DNA of 64,000 nt from Epiperipatus broadwayi (lineage: Eukaryota; Onychophora; Udeonychophora; Euonychophora; Peripatidae), in the NCBI GenBank assembly GCA_028023455.1, contig JAQFVV010000182.1, positions 2,232,001 through 2,296,000 of the forward strand, given 5' to 3'. The notes under the pieces are model-generated. The model ran no database searches, was not told where the DNA came from, and saw only the letters and a list, made by a program, of their open reading frames with translations. The position numbers and the translations under genes are program-made. Shown one piece after another: positions 1 through 10,910 of this stretch (its first letter is position 1; the number at the start of each line of letters is the position of its first letter).

Positions 1-262
1 TGCTCGCTGCTATTACTCACCTTTTAAAAATAAACTTGCGGACACTAAATGATTAATAATTGATTACGTTCTTTTTTAAAAAGCAAAAACGGAATGTGAT
101 TTAAAATGCAAAATTAACACGCGCAATGTTTGAACAAATTTACATTATAATCTTGTAAAATTTAATGTGTATACATAAAATGTGGAAATCATGATTTTAA
201 TTTCATTATTGCATAAAATCTTACTATTATAAAGCACTGAAAATATTGAAATTACTAAGATG
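1..262. other. AT-rich stretch, no feature seen
   Basis: I see no gene, RNA or clear repeat here. The sequence is AT-rich with stops in all frames. Confidence 0.5.
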
Positions 263-360
263 AAAGTCGAATTCCAATAATGTGCTATTACTTTCAATAT
301 AACGTAAGTGCGCAAAATTTATTATTTAAAGTAATAGCGCATTATCGGAGTTCAACTTCT
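263..360. repeat. small foldback (inverted repeat)
   Basis: The arm at 263-298 (reading gaaagtcgaattcc, then a stretch ending gctattacttt) is repeated in inverted form at 324-360, with a loop of about 25 bp. The arms match at roughly 80-90% by eye. This is a MITE-like or hairpin-forming element lying just 3' of the LINE fragment that follows. No target-site duplication could be fixed. Confidence 0.5.
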
Positions 361-905
361 GGTGAAACATGAATCGCGTAACTCAAAATCGTGTTAAATA
401 AGTCCGCGTAAAAAGAGACCCAGGTGTATTGCCTTGTTGCTAAACATCCTATTTGAGCCTTAAACAGTAAACTACTTTCCTTGCTATTATCATAAATTAA
501 TTCGTAATCAAAACTTTTTTTACTTTCCATACTAATTCTTAATCTCTTCAACTCCCTATTCTTTATTAATGCATCTTTTCTTCTTTCCCATTCCTTAATA
601 CTAGAACGCTCAACAATTCTAAAACAGGCAAAACTCTCCATACAGTAGTGCCACTCAGTGCAAGCCTGATTAATCTATGGCTGCCAGAAGGCTTGTGCAT
701 AAAATCCCTATCTAGTGCCTACCCATCCAATATTCCCAGACTAGTTTCTAGCTTGTGGCTTTCGTCAGTGATAAGCCTTGATTCTGAGTGGCACAACTGT
801 ATGGAGAGTTTTGCCTGTTTTAATAACAGTTATGAGCAAGCATAAGAAATGGTGATCATGGTCAACAATGACATAAATTCTTTATCCATAGCTTCTGCAT
901 ACTGT
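342..905 (-). pseudogene. LINE ORF fragment, copy 1 (broken)
   Basis: A minus-strand open frame at 342-641 encodes a lysine-rich segment with a W-x-x-R-K-D-A-L-I-K core, ending in SLLFKAQIGCLATR. The same segment recurs at 1590-2155, where it continues into a Cys-Cys-His-Cys knuckle of the type found C-terminal to LINE reverse transcriptases. Copy 1 diverges before that knuckle (around 342-420), and its flank at 842-905 matches copy 2 with an internal deletion. A ~200 bp MITE (622-820) is inserted in it. This is a dead non-LTR retrotransposon remnant. The clade is not resolved. Confidence 0.6.
622..820. mobile_element. MITE with TA-flanked ends, copy 1
   Basis: The ends are inverted repeats of about 37 bp beginning aaacaggcaaaactctccat. 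The left arm is 622-657 and the right arm 786-820. A TA dinucleotide lies directly outside each end (620-621 and 821-822), as expected for Tc1/mariner-type insertion. At 199 bp it has no coding capacity. A near-identical element sits at 1816-2018 inside the same LINE sequence. Confidence 0.7.
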
Positions 906-1431
906 ACTCATAAAATATTTTTTATCGAATGATGCAAAGTACGCTCATGCAGTGTGTCTTTTTCACGTTATCGTAAGTTGAAGCCAGGAATCACTAATTA
1001 CAAAATACAAGCTCGTTTACTTTTTTATTTTTTATTATTTTTTATATTCAAATCGGCTCTGATTTATCACTATAATTTGTCAGTGTGCATGACAGCTTCG
1101 CGATCTACTTTCATAGCCCTTGCAGGCTACCAGTAGACTACAGGCGCAGTCTTGGACATGCCTGAACTATATCATAAGAATGTATTACAATTTTTTTTAT
1201 ATGTGATGCGATGTGACCTCCTTACACGGAGTCAGGAATCTCTCAACCACTATGCCCAGAGAAACCTGTTAGCCACTTTACCTTTCTTTTCCATTCCCCA
1301 CCCAAAGTTTTTCCCATATTCTTCTCTATCCTGCTCCATCCCATTTTCACAACATAATCTTTGTCAATTCCATGACCTTTATATCTAAATCCCCTTTATC
1401 TTTTCCCAAATTTAACTTAAAAACCAATAAC
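906..1431. other. spacer between the two LINE copies
   Basis: AT-rich and stop-rich. On the minus strand this lies 3' of the RT C-terminal knuckle of copy 2, so it may include LINE 3' untranslated sequence. I see no terminal repeat or poly(A) tail that would prove this. The short plus-strand frames at 954-1136 and 1152-1388 show nothing coding-like. Confidence 0.4.
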
Positions 1432-2640
1432 TCACTTTCTCTGTAATAACTGTTTATATTTATTCTTCCACAACTTGATTATTTGTACCCTTTCTGTTTT
1501 CAGGCATTTACATTCAATTAACTGATGTCTAATATTTTCTATGCCTTTCTTACACAACTTGCAGACTAAATCACCCACATTTTTCCATTTATGTTTATAT
1601 TTCTTGTTGCTACACATCCTATTTGAGCCTTAAACAGTAAACTTCCTTTGCTATTATCATAAATTACCTCGTAACCAATATTCCATTTACTTCTATATAT
1701 ATTTAAACTTTTTTTACTCTCCATACTAGTTCTCTATCTCTCCAATTCCCTATTCTTTATTAATGCATCTTTTCTTCTTTCCCATTCCTTACCACTATAA
1801 TACCCACTAATTCTATAACAGGCAAAACTCTCCATACAGTAGTGCCACTCAGTGCAAGCCAGATTAATCTATGGATGCCAGAAGGCTCGTGCATAAAATT
1901 CCTATCTATTGCCTACTCATCCAATATCCCCAGACTAGTTTCTAGCTTGTGGCTTTTGTCAGTGAGGAAGGAGCGTTGGATCAGAGTGGCACTACTGTAT
2001 GGAGAGTTTTGCCTGTTTTAATAACAGTTACAAGCAAACATAAGAAATGGTGATCATGTGATGTTTAGTGGTCAACAATTCTAACACAATCATCCCACCT
2101 TTTGTATAAGTATAATGACATAAATCCTTTATCCATAGCTTCTGCATACTGTACTACTTTTCCCACTCCTCTTGTTGCCTACCCTTTACTCATAACTGAA
2201 TTAAATATTATTTTGGCTATTCTCTTATCCATAAACTGCAATCTACCAAACATTTTCATTTTGCTTTTTGCATCTTTCATATAAAAACTTGACTATGCCA
2301 TTTCTCCTTGAATTGCCTCCTTTGTCGTCCACACATACTTCTCTTTGTATATTTTGTAAGTAATCTAATATCCCTTTACTAACATATAAGGTACCATTAT
2401 TATATGTTAGCCCTGCTACTGCCACTCCCATACAATTCTAGGTACATCATTTATTATAAGAAAACACTTATTTTCTTTATCAGTCCCTTTCTTTTCGTTG
2501 ATGCATTTATCACTTTCTTCTCCCATTCGTCCAAGCAATTTCTCTGATTACTTAAGACGATTCCCAAATAATTATGCCTATTTATATACATGTTTATTGC
2601 TTTAATAAGCCATTTCTCTTCTATCTTCTAACTTTTAATT
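1432..2640 (-). pseudogene. LINE reverse transcriptase C-terminal region, copy 2 (broken)
   Basis: Read on the minus strand from 2640 downward. At 2550-2570 the frame gives YLGIVLS, the typical segment at the end of the RT palm in LINEs, followed by a charged region (CLDEWEKKVINAS). After several frame breaks the ORF continues past an inserted MITE (1816-2018). It ends at 1432-1617 with a zinc-knuckle segment in which Cys19, Cys22, His31 and Cys36 give the spacing C-x2-C-x8-H-x4-C, as in zf-RVT-like ends of non-LTR retrotransposons. Multiple stops and frameshifts make it a pseudogene. Family membership follows from motif order; the clade is my guess only. Confidence 0.7.
1816..2018. mobile_element. 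MITE with TA-flanked ends, copy 2
   Basis: This matches the 622-820 element at both ends and through most of its length (203 bp). The arms begin (t)aacaggcaaaactctcc and are flanked by TA at 1814-1815 and 2019-2020. Its position within the host LINE is the same as in copy 1, so the MITE entered the LINE before that LINE segment was copied. Confidence 0.7.
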
Positions 2641-5600
2641 CACAAGCACAGTGGAAAACAATAATAATTATTTGTCCAAGGTTTATTTTGATTAATTTTA
2701 AACATTAATTTTTTTAATTACATCTTACAATACTATCATAGTTATATGATCGAGCACACTTGGTTGTAGTGTAAATCCCTGGCCTTAAATTCACTCTGGA
2801 TATAATCCTATATATAGCTAATTTTCACAAATACATTTCTTCATATCATTAGCTTCATAGCATAGTGATTTTATTCAATATCCTTTACAACAATAATTTC
2901 AGGGATTGCCTACTTTAGGTCTGAATTCCTGTTTAATAATTATAGAGATGGCTCTTTTGAAACCAATTTCAAATTTAATAATAATAATACAGTACTTAAT
3001 TTACTGAGGGATGGAACAAACCGTGAATAAATCCATCATTTAGATGTTGAATATTTTAATCATTCAATAGTGATCCAACAACTGCATTTATAAGTTCTAC
3101 ATATATAAAATCTAACTAATAGAAAGAAGGGTTAATTTATGTACAAATGACATAATAAATCTTTAACTTAAAATACTAATAAACACTTAAACATTTTAAA
3201 TATTTGTGTGTACAGTTTTCAAGTATTTAAAATAAATACTACACCATTGATTTCATATTTGCTGATAATTCCACATTAAAAAAAAAAATTTTTTTTAAAG
3301 AAAATAAAATTTTAAATCTTATATATTGTACATATACATACAGTATTCAATTATTAAAAAAAAAAAAAAAAAATTTTTTTTATTCTTTTATACATACAGA
3401 GATTTATATGTATAAATCTATTATTATGAATAAGCAGTTCTTTTTATGATTTATTATATAATATTTTATTAAATAATATGTGTTAAATTTATTTAACTTT
3501 CATTTTGTTAAAATAGAGTAAATCAGAAAGGTGTAAAATAAAATTGTTAGATTAGGAGAAAAAAATTGTACACGTGTGAAACAATGAATAGATCTGTACA
3601 AACACAAAGATGCTTTTACACTTATTTCTGATTGCTATAGATGGCCAGCTTTGTTGTTATCTGTATCTTAAAATTATTTTACAAAAGAGGTGCTTTGATG
3701 TAGATGATAGCGATCAATTTTAAGTCAAACTTGTGAAGCTTTGATTTTTTTTTTAAGATAAAGATTTCCAGATGTTTTTCGCGATATAAACGATTAAAAC
3801 AATTTTTTTAGGCAGTCAGTCTGAAATTTTTTAAAGAGGCAGTTAATCATAAATTTTTTAAGCAGTCAGTTATAAATTTTTTTAGAGAGATGATCAGTTA
3901 AATTATTATTATTATTTTGAGACTCAACTCAGTGGGTCCTTCCTTGTTATAATTCTTAAGCAGAAATGTAAGCGAACGCTTTAATTCTTTTTTCTCACTC
4001 TTTGAAAGTTGAAAAAAAAAAGAGAGCAAATGAAATGTGCGTTTATATAAAGCAATTTTCAAGCAATATTAAAGAATAGGAGAGAAATGGAACAAGATTG
4101 AATTTATTATAAGCTAGTAATAATTATAAAAATGATGTTAACATATTTGGTTATGCATAAGACTATGCCTTTGCATTGCTAAACCATTTTTCTGCTTCCT
4201 GATTAATACAGAATGAGTCAAAATCGCTGATCTGTCTATGAAATCATGTATCCAGTAATAACCAACAAAATGATAAATTTTGAAGCCAACCACGCAAGCT
4301 ATATGGAATGCTTTGTTCCTAGTTCATGTCTTATTAAAAGCTCACTGCCTTCGAACCAATGGAGAAGGGGAAATAGGAGGAAAAGAAAATTTAAAACAGC
4401 TATGTAGAACCAAGTTTGAAGCCATAAATCAAATTTTTGTTGATTTACCTCAATCATCTAAAGTGTCGACAGCAATTATTTTTTAAAGAAGAGAGACAAG
4501 CAAATCCACCTGTACCTACTTATTCAAAATACTTATAATAACTTTTTTTTAAATGGTAGAAGGAGGCCAATCAACAGTGAATAATAATAGAATTGAAGAA
4601 ACAAGAAAGTCAATTGATTCAGCATTATCTTAAAAGTATCTGCAATAACTTTCTTTTTTTTTTTTTTGTTTGTTGGTGAGCAAAGAAAAGCAGTCTAGAA
4701 TTCAAATTCAGGACATCAATAAGAAGTAAAAAGTATACGGGTAAATATGAACTTTCCTTAACCGATTTTATTCTTTTACTTATTAAAAGTAAACCTTAAT
4801 TTACTGGTCAAAGCAATTTTCTTTTTTGATACAGAAACATTAAAGACTTGTTTATCTATAGTTATTTGCAATATCTCACAACATAGCACAAACATAGTTT
4901 AAATCTTTAAACTTAAATTTTTCATTATTTTTTTATATATTGTAAGGTTGAAATGTTTTTTTTTTAATTGTTCTTCAGATGTTAATGATAATGAGCAACC
5001 TATAGATATATGCATTTATAATGTTTTTTATTTTTATTTTATCTTGTTGCATATTAAAGAATTAATATATGTATTTTATTTTCTTTCGCTATAAGGTTGC
5101 AAAAGAAAAGGGATATTTTTATATATGTGATTTTTGGGTATACATTTTAAACATATATGTTAACATTACCGAATGCGTGAATGTGTAACTGTTTATCCAA
5201 ACACATCAAAGAATAGGTTATATATGATTAGTTTAAAATGGTAAATTAAAAAGTAGGGCATTACATTTGAATGGAAATGAAATAACACATACAAGTTTCA
5301 CCTGAAATTTATTTTATGATATGATAAGTAAGAAAAGTCTTAAATAAGCATTTATAGAATATGTATTTTTTTTTTAATATTGATTTAAGTCAGCTTATTT
5401 TGAGATATCAAGAAAAGTGACAAACCTATATATTAAGTTTATTTGCTTATACTTATATAAATTTTTTTTATTAATTTTATATAAATTTTTATATTAATAA
5501 ACCATTTATTTAATTGTCGATTTAACTTTAAAGAAAGAAAGAAAGAGTAGTAGTGTTAATAAAATATAATTATATATCTTAATTGGTTTCCGAGTAATTA

Positions 5601-8150
5601 TTAAGAATATTGTGTTTTGTTTTGTTTTTTTTTTGTCTTAATTCTATCATTTTAATTCAGCATCATTGCTCGCAGTTATTAAGTATTACTATTCATATAT
5701 ATTGAGCAATCACTTGCAAATATTAAGCGTCCGCAAAATAATAGGTAAACTAGAATGTTGATATTTAAGTATTTAAGGATTATGCTTTAGAATAGCCAAA
5801 TTTTGATAATTATAGTTCAACATAGAAAGCTAAAATTGTGTTGTGTCCATGAATTTAGATCATCCTCATCAAAGATGGATATCATGTTATTAGTTAAAAA
5901 ACGTTTCAAATAATACTATATAAAAGTTATGATCGCCATCAATCATCATTCATAAATTATAATCATTAAATTTAATGTTTAGCGTAATGAATATGTTTTA
6001 GTAAATAGGGGTTTATAGAAAATTGAATATTATACAAAGAGATTCATGATGATCAATCATCACCATTAGTATTATTAAATCCCAGTATGAAATATGATAA
6101 TTTTAATAGATGCCTATAAGTTTATAAAGATGAATTTATTGTTGTGAGTTTATTAATAAGCCATGGCTGGTATCATCATCACTATTATAATCATTATTAT
6201 GACATTACTATTATTATCATTATTATGATATTATTATCATCATCATCATTATTGTTTATCGTGATAAATAATTTAGTTAAATGGCCATCAATATCAATAA
6301 TGGTCTTCACATGCTTGTTTGGAAGCCATTAATAGGGTTATACATGTCTGTTCATCAATATACGCTAATGAGCTAGCAATGTCTATAAGAATCTTTGATC
6401 TATGGTATAAACTTTGGTAATATTGGGATCCTGTAATTTTATCAATATAGATAAAATGTAAGAATGTCATTTTGTTCAATAGTCATCCAAGTCATGTGTA
6501 ATAAATATGTACTGAATGAGTTTGAATTCAAGTACACTATAAATAGATACTTATCTAGATTGAAAACAATCTAGTGGCGCTCATGGGAAAACACATGTAC
6601 TTAGCTAAACTGAATAAAGAGTGATATCATCCCTTTCCAACTTCATAATATTAGTTTTATAAAATATATTTTTTATAAGTTGTCATGAATAGCACCAGTG
6701 TGTGCATATGACCATGAATGGTCTTATATATTTGGAAAGAAGGATAGAAGGATTCTTTGTTAGAAGAATCTAGTATTGGAGATAAGCATAAGGCACTCCA
6801 GGAATCTCACAGTAGGTACTTTTATTCAGTTGCTATGTTTAATATTATTTTTATTAGATGACAATGTCCAGTATGTTTTACTGTTTAAATGACTGCCCCA
6901 ATATATAAATAAATACCAAGAATCTTTAATGCTGATATTTTCTTTGTCTATGCTATGATGAATTGAAATAGCTACAAATTATAATTACAAATACATATCT
7001 TTTATATTAATTTAATAATTACAAATAAATATTTATATTATTGATAAATATTGTTACAAATGGCAATTGATAAAAAATTGTTACAAATGGCAATTGATTT
7101 ATTTAAATTGTTACAATATATATAATAAAGATAAGGTGAAACACATTTTTTAAAATATCATTTTTTTTATATTATTTCAGCTGCTTTAAAGTGCAATTTA
7201 AGTACTTATAGATGCTTTGCAACAGATGCTAACTTTTTTTTTAAAAAAGTCATTTCCTCCCTTAATCAATCAATTAAATAATATTATATAAACACTATAC
7301 ATAATAAAATATAGTTGGTTAGAATTAAATATACATTAAAAGATTGTAAAAGAAATCTTAAAATGGTTAATATGTTTGGCAACAATCTAAACAGTTGTTT
7401 TTTTTTTTTTTAAATTTATGCAGCAAAAGTTTGTTGTGAGGTTTTTTTTTTGTAGACTAATATTTCTTCCATGATGGTTTATATTAATTGATTTCATTTA
7501 TAAATTACTATAATGTCCTTTAACAGTCTCCTATCTTTTAAGCATTTTTTTTTTTCTGTTTCGAGTAGAAATTCCTTCAAAATAGCTTGATCAGGTTTGT
7601 CAGAGATCCAAGTTGGATTTCAGGCAGTTGGTAGATTTTTTCTTTTCTATTCTGTCATGTGATGGTTCGGTGAAACTTAATAAAGTAAGAATCCAGCCTG
7701 ATTAATTTCAAGAAAAATTGACTATATATATACTCTTGACTCTTTTTAATACTTTTTGATCTTGTTTTTAATACCTTTGATAATCTCATTTTATTTTAAT
7801 TACCTAAATTTTAAAAATGCATCATTATTTAATTGATTGAATTTTCAAACATAACTATTAAATTGCTTGAACTTTTCCCTTGCTTTCTAAGGTCATATCT
7901 CAGAACATTTCTATTTATTAACTTATTTTTCATTTAATTATTTAAAATTATTTTTTTTAACACTACTATATTTGAGTTGTTTTGCAATACATTCTTTTAA
8001 TCTTTGATAAGAAAAACAGTTCTAACAGTTTATATAATTTATTAATTTTTTTTTAAATTTAAATACTATTAGCAAACCTATTATTTATTATTTTAAAATA
8101 TGACATTAATAATTTATTACCCATTATTACATTTAATACTTTATTTTAAC
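2641..8150. other. long AT-rich stretch without recognisable gene
   Basis: The stretch holds poly(A)/poly(T) runs (for example an A-run followed by a T-run at 3354-3380), AT microsatellites and a cat/tta-rich simple stretch around 6165-6255. A short direct repeat, aaattgttacaaatggcaat, occurs twice near 7053-7105. A slightly GC-richer island at 4260-4486 is open in two overlapping plus-strand frames (68 codons in one). I recognise no family in either frame and no splice sites convincing enough to call an exon. The rest looks like intronic or intergenic DNA. Confidence 0.5.
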
Positions 8151-8890
8151 CTATTTGTTCTATTTTTTATAATAATCTTCAAAATGTTTGAATGCATAAT
8201 TACCTCACAACACTGAAAACTAGCTTATATGTCATGTTGAAGATCACATATCTGACAGTGCAATGATTCAATTAACTTTATAAACTGTCCCTACCTTATT
8301 GTATATTATCTATCCATTTCCCTAAAGATTTATTGTTTTTCTGTCTGAATTTAATATCTGACAATTTTTCTTTGATCACTGTTATATATGTATTTATGAA
8401 TTTCATATTGAAATTCATTTATTATCTTTACACATATGCTTTACATTATTTTTTGTATCTTATTTAAATTTTTTTCAATTCTCAACTTCTAATTTTTGTC
8501 TAAATGCTTTTTCTGTATTTAATGTTAGTCTCATTTTTCAATTTAATACCCTTTCTGAATGTATAATTGGTATGAATTTTGATCAGGTATTTCTCTTTTT
8601 TCTTTATCTTTTATATATGACTTTATCAGTATTTCTCCATTTATTTGAAATGTCTAAACATTTTAATCCTTTTCCTTCCTTTTCCATTGTACATCTAATA
8701 TTACTTATGATTGTTCAATTCCTTAGATGCACTAACAGTACTTCTGCTACTTCCCATTACAATTATAATAATAATAAACAACCACTCTTAAGTATGCCTC
8801 CTCCCCAAAAAAAAAGAAAGATAGAGAACTGGAGAAAAAAACTACTTTTCTAGAAGTAAGTTTTGATACGACTATATAAATCAAAATGTG
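8151..8890 (-). other. possible further LINE remnant, weak
   Basis: Minus-strand translation gives lysine-rich, LINE-like text (8560-8730) and near 8250 a C-x2-C followed by a later Cys pair that resembles the RT-associated knuckle at 1510-1563. Frames are interrupted throughout and I cannot align it with confidence. It lies directly downstream, in element sense, of the clearer RT remnant at 8890-9830. The plus-strand 93-codon frame at 8572-8853 is AT-driven and is probably its shadow. Confidence 0.25.
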
Positions 8891-9830
8891 AACCAATAAG
8901 TCCACAGATAAATTTACTGGTTCATTTTTCTGTTTTCTTAATTTCTCAGCAGAAAACTTGTGAAATGCTTGATTTCATCTAATTGTAGCTTTTCAATAGA
9001 TTCTATTCTCTGCCATATCTTCCTAATGATGGAAACATTTGAAATAATCCTTATAATGTAGATAGTATTTTCTTCTCTGATGAAAATCATGCTCAAATTC
9101 ACCATAAAACAAACTTTTTTTAAAAAAATCTTTCATTGTTCATTTGTTTTATATATCCATTACAATAAAGTTGCGATTTTGTAATAGTGGTCTCAGTAGT
9201 ATTACATTGAGAAAGTTAAATATATTGATTGGTTTTATGATCTTGTCATTATATTTTTAAAATTTTATGAAGCATTTTTAACACCACTATATTGCACTGG
9301 TTGTGTGTACAAGTTTCACTTTCATATAATAAATTAGATAAAATAACAGCTCTATATAACTAGCTTAGTTGCAGTAGTTATTGACGTGCACGTTAGATTT
9401 GTGTTGTATCTCAACATCTAAGTACACTTTTCTGTTTATAAAACTACAAAGATATTTAAACTGGTTTACATTCTCAACTGATAACTCTCTAAGCTAAAAT
9501 TTGCTGAGGATTTTTCTACCATCATTAATTAGTAAATCAAAATCTTGTATATATTGCATTCAAAACATTAAGAACAATCTGTAAATTGTCTTTTGAACTG
9601 GAAAAAATAGCATAATCATCAGCATATTGTTAATCTAGAATCCAAAAAAAAAAGTTTTTGCTCTCACTTTTAATCAATTCAAATTTAAAATTCCATTGTC
9701 AAACCTGTATTAAATCTTTTTCGTTGTTTGATTTAGCCACCTGTAAAAATTCCAAAGACCACTATTATAAAAATTAAAAACAGTGACCTTTTTAACATGT
9801 TTTAACTTCAAATGATTCAAATTTTTCCAC
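8890..9830 (-). pseudogene. LINE reverse transcriptase remnant (YADD palm to C-terminus)
   Basis: On the minus strand, from high to low coordinate: a segment resembling the R-T-D-G-x-L-F-N-L-x-R-L-x-A-K-T region of animal LINE RTs (near 9690), then QYADDYAIF with the catalytic Asp pair at 9612-9626, then NLQIVLNVLNAIYTRF. Next comes ENVNQFKYLCSFINRK (the F-x-Y-L-G-S motif), a DVEIQHKSN segment, and a Y-E-S-E-T-C segment equal to the usual Y-G-S-E-T-W. After it comes a QDHKTN/NTTET segment, and finally a basic tail near 8950-9110 resembling the LINE C-terminus with LFYGEF. The frame shifts at least four times and has many stops, so it is dead. The motif order is that of the RTE/CR1/jockey-like LINEs common in invertebrates. 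No 3' tail was found. Confidence 0.8.
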
Positions 9831-10440
9831 TTGTAGTAATAACACTTAGAAGTCAAGTGCTGTGCTCAGGCTACTGGTGGGCTCCACAGGTGTCAGATAG
9901 TGGAATGATCTTGCCTGACCAAGTTGTTGGTTCATCTAGATAGTCTTTTCTTTTTTCCTTCTTCAATTATTTAAGGTATTGTAAGGCCTACAATTATATC
10001 ATCAAAGTATATAATATTTGATAGTATCTTTACTTTTTATATATTTGTCAATTATATTTTCTTCTATATAATCAATCAATAGAGGATGTAACTTCACTAA
10101 TAATAGAACAGCCCATCTTTGCATTATATTACAAAAGTCTTTACATTTAAAATATAAAGAATCACTTACTAGTAATAATGCATCTTCATTAATATATAGT
10201 TATTTATATGAAATTTTATTATTCATTTTAATTTTATTTATAACTTTTAATACTATCTTCCTTAAATAAACTCTTGATACATTTTTTCAATTTCTAAGGG
10301 AAATAGTATTTAAATAGTTATAAATAAAATTAATAAGAGTAATAAAATTTCAGATAACTGGTAATCTATTATTGAAGATGCATTATTATTGATGATTGTT
10401 TTTATTTTAAGTATAAGGAGGGACTTTGAAATATAATGGA
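9831..10440. other. AT-rich stretch with a short GC-richer patch
   Basis: No gene is recognised. A GC-richer patch at 9845-9945 has no open frame that I can assign. By position it could be upstream LINE sequence belonging to the RT remnant at 8890-9830, but I see no motif that shows this. Confidence 0.35.
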
Positions 10441-10910
10441 TGGAATGAGTTATATGTTGATCTATTAGTGGAGTTATGTCATCAATTGTGATTGATCATA
10501 TAGAAGAAAAATTGATTGATAAATATATAAAAAGTAAAGAAATTCTAGAATATAGATATGTTGATAATATGATTATATTGGGAAATAACAGAAGTATTGT
10601 TAATCCATTTTTTTAAAAAAAAAGAGGTTAATAGATAAATACTTATAAAGCAGTATATTAAAGATAAAGAAATAATTGATTCAAATTTATACCAATCATA
10701 GTCACAGAATATAATAGCTTTGAAAGGTTTTAAACTAAAAATTGATAGATTAACATTGAATACCGAAGCATTTAGACTAAAATTATAAAGTTATAAAAGA
10801 AAAGATATTGAAAAAAATTTAAATCATATACAAATAATTCAAGAAATAATATAAAGTTTGTGTATAAAGAGAAGATGCCAATATCATATTTGTAGATATA
10901 TATTGTGCCC
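10440..10910 (+). pseudogene. reverse transcriptase palm fragment, Penelope-like
   Basis: One plus-strand frame reads S-I-S-G-V-M-S-S-I-V-I-D-H-I-E-E-K, equivalent to the S-P-x-S-x-x-L-A-x-I-x-x-D-x-x-E segment before the RT active site. It then reads EYRYVDNMIILGN, where the active-site Y-x-D-D has become YVDN (10557-10568). It stops near 10615. Loose charged text continues to about 10910 with frame breaks. The R-Y-V-D-D style and a GIY-YIG remnant on the same strand at 14.7 kb favour a Penelope-like element over a LINE. The second catalytic Asp is lost and the frame is shifted upstream, so it is dead. Confidence 0.5.
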
